A stretch of 64,000 nucleotides of DNA from Pseudomonadota bacterium (GTDB lineage Bacteria > Pseudomonadota > Gammaproteobacteria > Xanthomonadales > Xanthomonadaceae): assembly GCA_018241125.1 (NCBI GenBank), contig JAFEEL010000033.1, positions 142,294 to 206,293 on the forward strand, given 5' to 3'. The position numbers were made by a program, and so were the translations under genes. Numbering within the stretch: the first letter of the stretch is position 1; each line of letters opens with the position of its first letter. Of this stretch, positions 1-7,658 are shown one piece after another. Under the pieces are notes generated by a model. The model was not told where the DNA came from. It saw only the letters and a list, made by a program, of their open reading frames with translations, and ran no database searches.

Positions 1-678
1 CAGATGCAATTGGATTCAAGGGCTGCGGGGGTCCGGCCCGAGGCGTGGATCGCCGATTTGCCTACGTGGCGCTTAACGGATCACAAGCGTCTGCGCAAGG
101 ATCTTGCGTTTGCACGAAGAGCTGCGCCGGCAATGGAGCTGGCAGATCGCGGGTTTGATGCCGAGGTCTGTCACGCGCTGTATGCTGCGACCGTAGCCCG
201 GAACAGTGGAACTGCTCGCTATGGGCCGGGCTATTTCGTCGCCCTTGCTGAGCTGGCGATCGACGATCCATTGCTGGCGTTTTTCGTCGCCAAGGAGGGT
301 TCTCGCATCCGGGGTTTTGCGGTCGTGGCACTGCACGGTAAGGTGGCGAACTATCTGCATGGTGCAGTGGATGCGGAGGGGCGTCGTCAAGGCATCAGTG
401 ACCTGTTGTTGGAACGGTTGGTGAGTTTTGCTCGAGATGCAAGGATGCAGCGTTTTACGCTAATGGCGTCGCCATGGACGCAGCCAGGCCTGCTACGATT
501 CAAGGAAAAGTGGGCTGATCGCAAGGGGCTGTCTGTGACCTATGACTACGGTTATGGGTTACTCGGCACTTGTGCGGCGCGGGCTTCTCGCTGGCGAAGT
601 CGCCAGGATCACATATCGGCCACGCACATATCGGCCACGCACGCCGCGAACCCTGAAGTGTTTCGCACGGAGGATTAG
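1..678 (+). CDS. GNAT / FemAB-like acyltransferase, possibly 5'-truncated by window edge
   Basis: The product has the shape of the C-terminal half of a GNAT or FemAB-like N-acyltransferase. A beta-rich core with hydrophobic strands (FFVAKEGSRIRGFAVVAL) is followed by a helix with an acetyl-CoA-loop-like segment (GRRQGISDLLLERL, about residues 127-140). The reading frame is open to the first base, and the ATG at position 4 has no visible ribosome site in the window, so the true start may lie upstream. The C-terminus contains a short repeat (HISATHISATHA). The gene ends 3 bp before the next one, which modifies surface glycans by type, so a role in decorating a surface polysaccharide or lipid is inferred. 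Substrate unknown. Confidence 0.6.
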   Translation, partial: QMQLDSRAAGVRPEAWIADLPTWRLTDHKRLRKDLAFARRAAPAMELADRGFDAEVCHALYAATVARNSGTARYGPGYFVALAELAIDDPLLAFFVAKEGSRIRGFAVVALHGKVANYLHGAVDAEGRRQGISDLLLERLVSFARDARMQRFTLMASPWTQPGLLRFKEKWADRKGLSVTYDYGYGLLGTCAARASRWRSRQDHISATHISATHAANPEVFRTED

Positions 679-681
679 TGC

Positions 682-1251
682 ATGGAAGCCGGAGTAGGGC
701 AACACACACGTCCCTTATTTCTGGAGGTACTTTCCGAGGTCACCGGTGCGTATCGGCTCGCTGCGTTGCGCCACAAGGCATCGATTGCGTGGTCGGCCAA
801 AGTCAAGACCCCTTCACGCTTGACACTGGGCCACCACGTTACGATACAAGCCGGCGCGGTCATACATTGCGGTGGAAAGGCATGGTCCGACTTCAATGGC
901 TATGTCAGATTGGGCAATGGTGTTGTCGTCGGGCGGTACTGCGTCCTGTACGGTGCCGGCGGGATCGAACTGGGCGATTTCGTGCACCTTGGGCCTGGAT
1001 CGCAGCTGATCTCGCAATCCGGCAGGCACGATGCCAAGCGGCTGGGATCCGATCCGACCTTCCATTTCGCTCCGATCCTGATCGGCGCCGGGAGCTGGAT
1101 CGGCGCCGGCGCGGTGGTTCTGGGTGGGTCGACGCTCGGTTGTTGCGTCAATGTCGCCCCGAATTCGGTAGTCGCCGGGAACGTACCCGACTACGCGGTC
1201 GTGGTCGGCAACCCGGCACGCGTGCTGATGAAGAACGAGGTGATCAGGTGA
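682..1251 (+). CDS. Hexapeptide-repeat (LbH) O-acyltransferase
   Basis: This 189-aa protein has the left-handed beta-helix character of the NodL/LacA/WcaF acyltransferases. Imperfect hexads with I/V/L at every sixth position (VTIQAGAVIHCGG, GNGVVVGRYCVLYGAGGIELGDFVHLGPG) lead to a typical C-terminal cap (SWIGAGAVVLGGSTLG, VVAGNVPDYAVVVGNPARVL). Such enzymes form trimers and transfer an acyl group, often acetyl, from acyl-CoA or acyl-ACP to a sugar hydroxyl. The ATG at 682 has GGAGG at 669-673, inside the end of the upstream gene, at good spacing. Its stop overlaps the GTG of the methyltransferase gene. With an acyl carrier protein in the same operon, an ACP-bound donor is possible. Confidence 0.85.
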   Translation: MEAGVGQHTRPLFLEVLSEVTGAYRLAALRHKASIAWSAKVKTPSRLTLGHHVTIQAGAVIHCGGKAWSDFNGYVRLGNGVVVGRYCVLYGAGGIELGDFVHLGPGSQLISQSGRHDAKRLGSDPTFHFAPILIGAGSWIGAGAVVLGGSTLGCCVNVAPNSVVAGNVPDYAVVVGNPARVLMKNEVIR

Positions 1252-2162
1252 ATGCCGGACAAACGCATCCGCTGTTGGACGCATTGGTTGAGCGCATCGT
1301 CGCCGACAGCCCGATGCAGGGCCGTTCCCTGCCCGCGGCCGTCGCGGCGCTCGAGTCCGGAGAAGCGGAGGAACTCGAGGGCTACCTTCGCTTCTGCGCG
1401 AGCGAAGGGTGGGGCGCAGAGCGCATGGCGCAGGCTTACATCACCATCGCCAACGACACGTTGCGCGAGCAGATTTATTTCCAGAGGAACAACCGCTACC
1501 GCCACGACCGCTTCGATGCCGTCGCCGAGACGGTGTATTTCGACGCCGACTACATGGCGCGCTACATGTACGGGCTCGCCCTCACCCTGTACCTGTGGCC
1601 CAACCATCTGCAGATCTTCCGCCACTTCCGCGGCGTGCTCGCCGGCATGCGCGGAGGAAGCTACCTCGAAGTCGGCCCCGGCCATGGCGCATTCTTCCGC
1701 CAGGCCGTGCTGCACGGTGGCTTCCGGGACTGCGTCGGCGTCGACATCAGTCCGACCTCGTTGGGCATGACCCGGCGCGTGCTGGAGTCGCTCTGGACGG
1801 AAGCGAAAAGTTTCTGGCGCCTGGTCGAGGCCGACCTGCTCGCGGCCGCCGAACTCGGTGGCAACTACGACATGGTCGTGATGGGCGAAGTGCTCGAGCA
1901 CGTCGAGGAACCGGGACGCTTCCTCGAACGCCTCCGCGAACTCGCAGCTCCCGGCGCGACGCTTTACGTGACCACCGCGGTGAACGCACCGGCGATCGAC
2001 CACATCTACCTGTTCCGCAGCGTGGCGGAAGTCGAGGATCTTGCACGCGCCGCGGGCCTGGCGGTGCGCGATGTCCTGGCCACGCCCTACGTCGGTTGCA
2101 CCATGGAGGAAACCGTGCGGCGCGGGCTGGCGATCAATGTCGCGCTGGTGCTGACGCGGTGA
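1248..2162 (+). CDS. Class I SAM-dependent methyltransferase
   Basis: The start is chosen as GTG 1248 because its first bases overlap the upstream TGA (GTGA), as in the next three junctions. The 304-aa product carries the Rossmann methyltransferase signature: motif I LEVGPGHGAFF, an acidic post-I strand (CVGVDIS), motif II-like YDMVVMGEVLEHVEEP, and a late strand GATLYVTT. An N-terminal helical region of about 120 residues is not recognised. The H-V-E segment after motif II is typical of small-molecule O- or C-methyltransferases. Context suggests it methylates a glycan or an ACP-tethered C3 unit. Substrate is inference. Confidence 0.85.
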   Translation: MNAGQTHPLLDALVERIVADSPMQGRSLPAAVAALESGEAEELEGYLRFCASEGWGAERMAQAYITIANDTLREQIYFQRNNRYRHDRFDAVAETVYFDADYMARYMYGLALTLYLWPNHLQIFRHFRGVLAGMRGGSYLEVGPGHGAFFRQAVLHGGFRDCVGVDISPTSLGMTRRVLESLWTEAKSFWRLVEADLLAAAELGGNYDMVVMGEVLEHVEEPGRFLERLRELAAPGATLYVTTAVNAPAIDHIYLFRSVAEVEDLARAAGLAVRDVLATPYVGCTMEETVRRGLAINVALVLTR

Positions 2163-2602
2163 TCGCGCTCGCGGGCTTCCGTTTCCACCACTGCGGCCTC
2201 GCCGCGGCCGATCCGGACAAGGCAGCGGCGTTTGCCGCGAAGCTCGGCTATGCCTGCGGCCCGTCGGTATTCGATGAAAAGCAGGACGTGCACCTGCGCT
2301 GGTGCGAACACAGCAGCGCGCCTGCCCTAGAAATCGTCTCGCCCGCCGGCCCGGACGGTCCGCTGAAGAACATCCTGTTGGGCCAGCCAAGCAGCTTCTA
2401 TCATTTGTGCTATGAGATCGCCTCGGACACGGCAGGCGCGCTGGAACATTTGCGTGCCGACGGGACGCGCGTGGTGACGGTGGTTCCGCCTGTGCCCGCG
2501 GTATTGTTCGGGGGGCGGAAGGTCAGCTTCCACATGGTGCGCGGTTTCGGCCTGCTGGAGCTGCTCGAACCCGCGCAAGCTGGGGATGGGCGCGCGCCGT
2601 GA
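2159..2602 (+). CDS. VOC (glyoxalase/dioxygenase fold) family protein
   Basis: A 147-aa protein with paired beta-alpha-beta-beta-beta modules of the vicinal oxygen chelate fold. It starts FRFHHCGLAAADPDKAAAFA, where the first His is a likely metal ligand, and continues with SFYHLCYEI and a C-terminal LLELLEP in which the Glu is a candidate ligand. Start GTG 2159 overlaps the methyltransferase stop by 4 nt, and its own stop overlaps the next GTG. VOC proteins include epimerases, lyases and isomerases. A gene of this type beside FkbH and an ACP fits processing of a three-carbon acyl unit, but no specific reaction can be assigned. Confidence 0.75.
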   Translation: MIALAGFRFHHCGLAAADPDKAAAFAAKLGYACGPSVFDEKQDVHLRWCEHSSAPALEIVSPAGPDGPLKNILLGQPSSFYHLCYEIASDTAGALEHLRADGTRVVTVVPPVPAVLFGGRKVSFHMVRGFGLLELLEPAQAGDGRAP

Positions 2603-4293
2603 GCGACGCGAAGAAGGTTCGCTTCATCCGCAATTTCACGGCCGAGCCGATCGAGCCGGTGCTGAAGCGCGAGCTGGCTGACCAGGGCATCGCGGTGCAC
2701 TGTGAGTTCGGGGGATTCGCCACGGCAGCCGAGGAAATCGCTTCCCTCGGCAAGACGCCGGCCGTCGACCTGACGGTGCTCGCGTTGGGACTGGAGATGT
2801 CCTCGCCGGATTTTGGCCATGCCGACTGGGATGCGCAAGCTGCCTGCAACAACTTGCTGGCACTGGCGCGCGAGGCGGTGGCGCGTTGCGGCGGCATGCT
2901 GGTGATGAACACGGCGCTGGCCCCGTTGTACGACGCGCTCGGAGGCGCCAACACGGCGAGTCGGCGTTCTGCGGCGGCTGAGGTGGATGCGCTGAACTTG
3001 GCTCTGCGCGAATTGGTTGCCACGGATCCGGTGCGCATCGCGCTCGCTGACTGGGTGGCCTATTCACGGCAGTTGGGCGAGGCCGAGACCTACGATCGTC
3101 GCTTCTGGTTTAGTAGCGGCGCACCATTCGGCCGTCGCTTTCTGGCACGTTACGCGCGCGACATCGCTGCGCCTCTGCGGATCACCGCCGGCAAGGTGCG
3201 CAAGTGCCTGGTGCTCGATTGCGACAACACGCTGTGGGGCGGTGTGGTCGGCGAGGACGGTCTGGATGGCATCCAGTTATCAGCGGATTCGGCACCCGGA
3301 GTGTATTTCCGTGAATTTCAGCGCGCCGTGCTCGATCTGCATGCACGCGGGGTGGCGATTGCGCTGGCGAGCAAGAACAACGAAGCCGATGTCATGGATG
3401 TGCTCGAACGCCATCCGTGCTCGTTGCTGCGGCGAGAGCACTTGTCGGCGTGGCGGATCAACTGGGAGGAAAAGCCGGTCTCGCTTGCCGCCATAGCCGC
3501 GGAACTCAATCTTGGCCTGGATGCATTGGTGTTCATCGACGACAACCCAATGGAATGCGAACTGGTGACAAAGGCATTGCCTCAGGTGCAGGTGCTGCAG
3601 GTACCGCCCGCGTCTGAAGAGCTCGTAACCTGGATGCAACGCAATGATCCCTTCGCTGCATTGGCAGTGACCACGGCCGATCGCGAACGCAACGCGAGTT
3701 ATCGACAGAATCGGCAGCGCGACGCGTTTTCAGCGGAGGTCGGCGATCTCACCGCGTACAAACGCCAGATCGGCGCAGAACTGCGGGTGCGCGGTGTGGG
3801 CGAAGCCGATGTCGCACGCGTGGCGCAGTTGCTGCAACGCAGCAACCAATTCAACCTGACCACGCGCCGCTACGGTCTGGACGAGGTTCGTGCAATTCTT
3901 GTGGACAAGGAAGCGATGGTGCTATGCGCGGAACTGAAAGACCGATTCGGTGATCTCGGGCTGATCGGTGTGGCGATCATACGACGCGGCAACGACCGCG
4001 CGCGCATCGACAGCTTGCTGATGAGTTGCCGTGCGCTGGGGCGCGATGCCGAACTGGCGTTTGCAGCGGCGTTGTATGGGAAGATCGCCACGACTTGGAA
4101 ATCGCGCTGGATCGAGGCCGAGTTTGTGGCGTCGGCCAAGAACGCGATGGTCGCGGATTTCTGGGTGCGTGCCGGTCTGTTGCGGTCGAATACGGATCCC
4201 GAGGGCGATGTCGTGGTCTTCCATGCCGACGCGGACGCGCAGAAGCTGCACGAGGTCTTGCCCGATTACGTGAAACTGACGGTGGAGCCATGA
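2599..4293 (+). CDS. FkbH-like HAD-IIIC family protein with C-terminal GNAT-like domain
   Basis: A 564-aa, three-part protein. An N-terminal SGNH-like region of about 190 residues precedes an HAD domain with motif LVLDCDNTLWGG near residue 205 and IDDNPMECE downstream. The last 160 residues form a GNAT-like domain (LLQRSNQFNLTTRR, IDSLLMSCRALGRDAE). FkbH-type enzymes of polyketide clusters take 1,3-bisphosphoglycerate, dephosphorylate it and load glyceryl onto an acyl carrier protein. The next gene is a stand-alone ACP overlapping by 4 nt, which supports that role. Start GTG 2599 lies in a GTGA overlap. In this non-polyketide setting the product probably feeds a surface glycan. Confidence 0.88.
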   Translation: MSDAKKVRFIRNFTAEPIEPVLKRELADQGIAVHCEFGGFATAAEEIASLGKTPAVDLTVLALGLEMSSPDFGHADWDAQAACNNLLALAREAVARCGGMLVMNTALAPLYDALGGANTASRRSAAAEVDALNLALRELVATDPVRIALADWVAYSRQLGEAETYDRRFWFSSGAPFGRRFLARYARDIAAPLRITAGKVRKCLVLDCDNTLWGGVVGEDGLDGIQLSADSAPGVYFREFQRAVLDLHARGVAIALASKNNEADVMDVLERHPCSLLRREHLSAWRINWEEKPVSLAAIAAELNLGLDALVFIDDNPMECELVTKALPQVQVLQVPPASEELVTWMQRNDPFAALAVTTADRERNASYRQNRQRDAFSAEVGDLTAYKRQIGAELRVRGVGEADVARVAQLLQRSNQFNLTTRRYGLDEVRAILVDKEAMVLCAELKDRFGDLGLIGVAIIRRGNDRARIDSLLMSCRALGRDAELAFAAALYGKIATTWKSRWIEAEFVASAKNAMVADFWVRAGLLRSNTDPEGDVVVFHADADAQKLHEVLPDYVKLTVEP

Positions 4294-4508
4294 ACGAAAA
4301 ATTGCGTGCGATCGTCGCAGCGACGCTTGAACTCGATCCATCACAGGTGACGGCGCAAACTAGCGTCGAGAACCAGCCCAAGTGGGATTCGTTGCGCCAC
4401 ATGAACCTGATCTTCGCGATTGAAGACGGATTCGATGTGCGCTTTGCCGACGAGCAGCTCCCGCAGTTGACCAGCGTAGCGGCGTTCGAGCGCGCGCTGA
4501 ACCTGTAA
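4290..4508 (+). CDS. Acyl carrier protein
   Basis: A 72-aa acidic helical protein with the phosphopantetheine attachment motif DSL (KWDSLRHMNL, about residues 31-40). The Ser carries the 4'-phosphopantetheine arm. The length matches discrete type II carrier proteins. ATG 4290 overlaps the fkbH-like stop (ATGA), so the carrier and its presumed loading enzyme are translationally coupled. It is probably not the fatty-acid ACP, since its context is a modification operon. It is the last gene of the + operon, with a convergent - strand operon 38 bp further on. No clear terminator hairpin is visible between them. Confidence 0.9.
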   Translation: MNEKLRAIVAATLELDPSQVTAQTSVENQPKWDSLRHMNLIFAIEDGFDVRFADEQLPQLTSVAAFERALNL

Positions 4509-4545
4509 TTTGATCGTTGCCGCAGCCGCCCCGCTTTGGGAATTT

Positions 4546-5469
4546 CTATTTCCCTCGCTGTAGCCGCGCGCCGCGCCAAAGCATCGAACCGACGAGCACG
4601 CTTGCCACATCCACCAACAGTTGCCAGCAGCGCGCGAGCAACGCGATCGAGATCAGTAATGCTGCCGGTACGTCCGGGGCCAGCAGCGCTCCGAAACCGG
4701 CGACGGCCGCTTCGCGGATGCCCAGCCCGGCCGGAACTGGCAGGGCCAGCAAACTGGCCGCAATTCCCAGCCAAAGGCTGGCCAGCAAGTGTGCCAGTTG
4801 CAGTGGCGAAAGCGTGGTGTGCGCGGCGATCAACAAGAACCACGATGCCGCGAAGTTCACCGCCAACGAGGCGGCGGTCAGCCCGAACAGCCAGAGCGAG
4901 CGCACAGGCACGGAGGTCGCCTCATCGTGCGGTGTGCGCAGCCACTTGCGCAAGCGTGGCAGTATCCTGAGCAACAGTTTCGCGCTGGGCAAGCGCACAA
5001 ACGCCCAGCCGATCGCCAATGCAGCGACCGCAGCCAGCAGCGCGAGCGGTGGACGCGACGCGAGCAGGCACGCCACACCCAAACCGGTGGCGTGCAACAC
5101 GGCGACCAGGCTCAGTTCGATGTTGGCGACACCGACCGAGGTTACGCTCGATTGCCCGGCGAGCGCGATCGATTGCATTGCCGCCTGCCACAACTTGCCC
5201 GGCAGATACTTGCCTGGCTGGGACATCATGAAGGCGGCGACGTGTCGGCGCCGATGGGAGTGGCCGGTGTACTTGCACAAGATGGCATCGAACAGCAACC
5301 CATAAACGACATTGAGGCACACGCCGGCGACGACGGAAGCGGCGAACCAGTACGGTGATACTGCGCGCAGCACGCGCAGCAGTTCCGTGCGCGAATGCCA
5401 TGCCAACAGGGCCAACACGACGCCGCCTGCAAGGGCAAGCGCGGCGAAGCGCCAAGCGGGTTGCTTCAC
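4546..5469 (-). CDS. Flippase-like integral membrane protein (UPF0104 / LPG-synthase TM-like)
   Basis: A 307-aa protein with about eight hydrophobic segments. It has the family's early QPGKYLPGKLW motif and late PVPAGLGIREAAV motif, typical of the lysylphosphatidylglycerol-synthetase transmembrane family (GtrA/AglD-associated flippase-like proteins). These proteins are thought to assist lipid-linked sugar translocation at the inner membrane. The start is set at GTG 5469, which overlaps the aminotransferase stop (GTGA). An upstream in-frame extension would overlap that gene by about 45 codons and looks non-coding. It is the last gene of the leftward glycan operon. Confidence 0.82.
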   Translation of the reverse strand: MKQPAWRFAALALAGGVVLALLAWHSRTELLRVLRAVSPYWFAASVVAGVCLNVVYGLLFDAILCKYTGHSHRRRHVAAFMMSQPGKYLPGKLWQAAMQSIALAGQSSVTSVGVANIELSLVAVLHATGLGVACLLASRPPLALLAAVAALAIGWAFVRLPSAKLLLRILPRLRKWLRTPHDEATSVPVRSLWLFGLTAASLAVNFAASWFLLIAAHTTLSPLQLAHLLASLWLGIAASLLALPVPAGLGIREAAVAGFGALLAPDVPAALLISIALLARCWQLLVDVASVLVGSMLWRGARLQRGK

Positions 5470-6665
5470 GTTTTCCTGCCGGCGAAGGCTGAAGGGCGAA
5501 TAACAGCACGCACGGCGTCCATGACGCGAGCAACCTCGTCGTCGGTCAGCTTGGGCGACAACGGCAGACTCACAGTCTGTCTGCCGATACGCATGGCGTT
5601 GGGCCATTGCTCGGGGTGCCAGCCGTAGCGTTGCTGGTAGAACGGATGCTCAGGCACGGCGAGGTAGTGCACGCCGACGCCGATCCGCTGGGCGTTCATC
5701 GCGTCGAGGAAGTCGTCACGCGAGAGACCGCAGCGGGTCTCGTCGATCATCACGGTGAACAAGTGATGGGCGTGCCGCGTGTCCGGCGCGGGCGCGGCAG
5801 GCAATCCGATCGGCAGGTCGGAGAACGCCTGCATGTAGTGGTTCCACACGGCATGCCGACGCTGCCAGTTGCGCTCGACACGTGCGAGCTGATGGATGCC
5901 GATGGCGGCTTGCAAGTCCATCATGTTGTATTTGAAACCGGCTTCAACCACTTGATAGTGCTTGTAGCCCGCATCGCCGAAGCGATGCCAAGCGTCCTTG
6001 CTCATGCCGTGCAGAGCCAGCACCTTGGCGCGCGCGATCGACGCCTCGTCGCGACCTACGATCATCCCGCCCTCGCCAGTAACCACGTTCTTGGTCGCGT
6101 AGAAACTGAAGCAGCCGAAGTCGCCGAAGGTGCCCGCCTTGCGCCCACGCCACTCGGTTTCGATGGCGTGTGCGCAGTCCTCGATCACCATCAGGCCATG
6201 TTTGTCCGCGATCGCCATGATCGCGTCCATCTCACAGGGTCGTCCGGCGAAGTGCACCGGCAGGATCGCACGCGTTCGCGGGGTGATCGCCGCCTCGATC
6301 GCGGCAGGGTCGATGCACTGGCTGACCGTGTCGATGTCGGCCAGCACTGGCGTCAGCCCAGCGTGGACGATCGCGTTGACCGAGGCGCAGAACGTCATCG
6401 GCGTGGTGATGACTTCGCTGCCCGGTTCCAGCTTGGCAGCGACCATGCTGACGTGCAGCGCGGCGGTGCACGAGTTGACCGCCGCCACTTGCGATGCTTG
6501 CAACCTCTGATAGGCGGCGAAATCCTGCTCGAAGCGCGCCACGCGCGGCCCGGTGCCGAGCCAGGCAGATTCCATGCAAGACACGACCTCGTCGATCTCG
6601 GCCCGCTCGATCAGCGGCGAGCCGAAGATCAAGAAGGGCAGCGACGGACTTTGCGCATTGGCCAT
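5466..6665 (-). CDS. DegT/DnrJ/EryC1/StrS sugar aminotransferase
   Basis: A 399-aa PLP-dependent fold-type I enzyme of the sugar aminotransferase family. Visible landmarks are the substrate loop WLGTGPRVARFEQDFA, the phosphate-binding VNSCTAALH, the PLP-ring Asp in VIEDCAHAIE, and the Schiff-base lysine in FYATKNVVTGEGG (about residue 185). Such enzymes convert nucleotide-linked keto sugars to amino sugars for LPS, capsule or glycoprotein glycans. The length is typical. It follows a GT2 gene after a 21-bp gap and overlaps the flippase-like gene downstream. Confidence 0.92.
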   Translation of the reverse strand: MANAQSPSLPFLIFGSPLIERAEIDEVVSCMESAWLGTGPRVARFEQDFAAYQRLQASQVAAVNSCTAALHVSMVAAKLEPGSEVITTPMTFCASVNAIVHAGLTPVLADIDTVSQCIDPAAIEAAITPRTRAILPVHFAGRPCEMDAIMAIADKHGLMVIEDCAHAIETEWRGRKAGTFGDFGCFSFYATKNVVTGEGGMIVGRDEASIARAKVLALHGMSKDAWHRFGDAGYKHYQVVEAGFKYNMMDLQAAIGIHQLARVERNWQRRHAVWNHYMQAFSDLPIGLPAAPAPDTRHAHHLFTVMIDETRCGLSRDDFLDAMNAQRIGVGVHYLAVPEHPFYQQRYGWHPEQWPNAMRIGRQTVSLPLSPKLTDDEVARVMDAVRAVIRPSAFAGRKT

Positions 6666-6686
6666 TGAACGGATCCGAAGGGACGA

Positions 6687-7658
6687 TCAGGGTGAAGTGG
6701 CAGATTTGCGGCGCTGTCCCATGTCCAGCTCGAGCTTGCGGAGCCGCCAGTCGATTCGTTCAAGTATGCGCCGGTTGGTGGACATCAGATCGGCGAGAAA
6801 GCCCAGCATGAGCAGCAGGAAGCCGATCGTCATGCTCAATGCAGTGAAGATCACCGACTGTACGTGTCCGTTGCCCTCCCCGCCAAAAAAATAGACGAGG
6901 AACCGCACCCCCGACGCGAAACCGGCGCCCACGAACACCACGCCCAGCACCCAGAACAACAACATCGGCCGGTAGGTCGCAAAAATTCGCACGATGGTGG
7001 CCAGTGAGCGCACCACGTAGTTGCCAGAGCTTTTCACCAGCCGTGAGGGTCGCAGGTCGGGGTTGGTGCGCACCGGCACCGACAGCACGCGGATGTTGCT
7101 ACGTCCGGCCTGAATGATGGTTTCCAAGGTGTAGGTATAGGAATTGAATACGTTCAGGCGCAGCGCCACGTCGCGTGTCATGGCGCGAAAGCCGCTGGGC
7201 GCATCGGCTACGTCGGTGTGCGAGGCGACGCGCACGACCCGACTTCCGAGCCTTTGCAGGCGACGCTTGAGCCAGGAAAAGTGCCGAGTGGTTTCGATCG
7301 GGCGGGCGCCGATCACGAACTCTGCCTGGCCGTCGATGATGGGCGCGACCAACGCCGCGATGTCACGCGCGTCGTACTGGTTGTCGGCGTCGGTATTGAC
7401 GATGATGTCCGCGCCCAGTCGAGTTGCCGCATCCAGCCCGGTCATGAAGGCGGCAGCCAAACCACGATTCGTGGCATGCCGGACGACATGATCCACGCCC
7501 AAGCGCTGCGCCACGGCGGCCGTTTCGTCGTGCGAGCCGTCGTCGATCACCAGCCACTCCACGCGGGTGCAACCGGGGACGGATCGAGGCAATGCGGCCA
7601 GCGTTACCGGAAGCGCCTCGGCTTCGTTGTAACAGGGAATCTGGATGATGAGGTTCAC
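6687..7658 (-). CDS. GT2 glycosyltransferase, polyprenyl-phosphate sugar synthase type, with C-terminal TM helices
   Basis: The N-terminal GT-A domain has IIQIPCYNEAEALP, the DDGS motif (WLVIDDGSHDET) and the metal-binding DAD (INTDADNQY). Two to three hydrophobic helices lie after residue 225. This is the architecture of DPM1/GtrB-like enzymes that charge undecaprenyl or dolichyl phosphate with a sugar. Its ATG overlaps the stop of the upstream TMTC-like gene (ATGA). A GtrB-type enzyme beside a GT-C-like membrane protein suggests a lipid-sugar donor is made here and used on the periplasmic side. That pairing is inference. Confidence 0.9.
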   Translation of the reverse strand: MNLIIQIPCYNEAEALPVTLAALPRSVPGCTRVEWLVIDDGSHDETAAVAQRLGVDHVVRHATNRGLAAAFMTGLDAATRLGADIIVNTDADNQYDARDIAALVAPIIDGQAEFVIGARPIETTRHFSWLKRRLQRLGSRVVRVASHTDVADAPSGFRAMTRDVALRLNVFNSYTYTLETIIQAGRSNIRVLSVPVRTNPDLRPSRLVKSSGNYVVRSLATIVRIFATYRPMLLFWVLGVVFVGAGFASGVRFLVYFFGGEGNGHVQSVIFTALSMTIGFLLLMLGFLADLMSTNRRILERIDWRLRKLELDMGQRRKSATSP

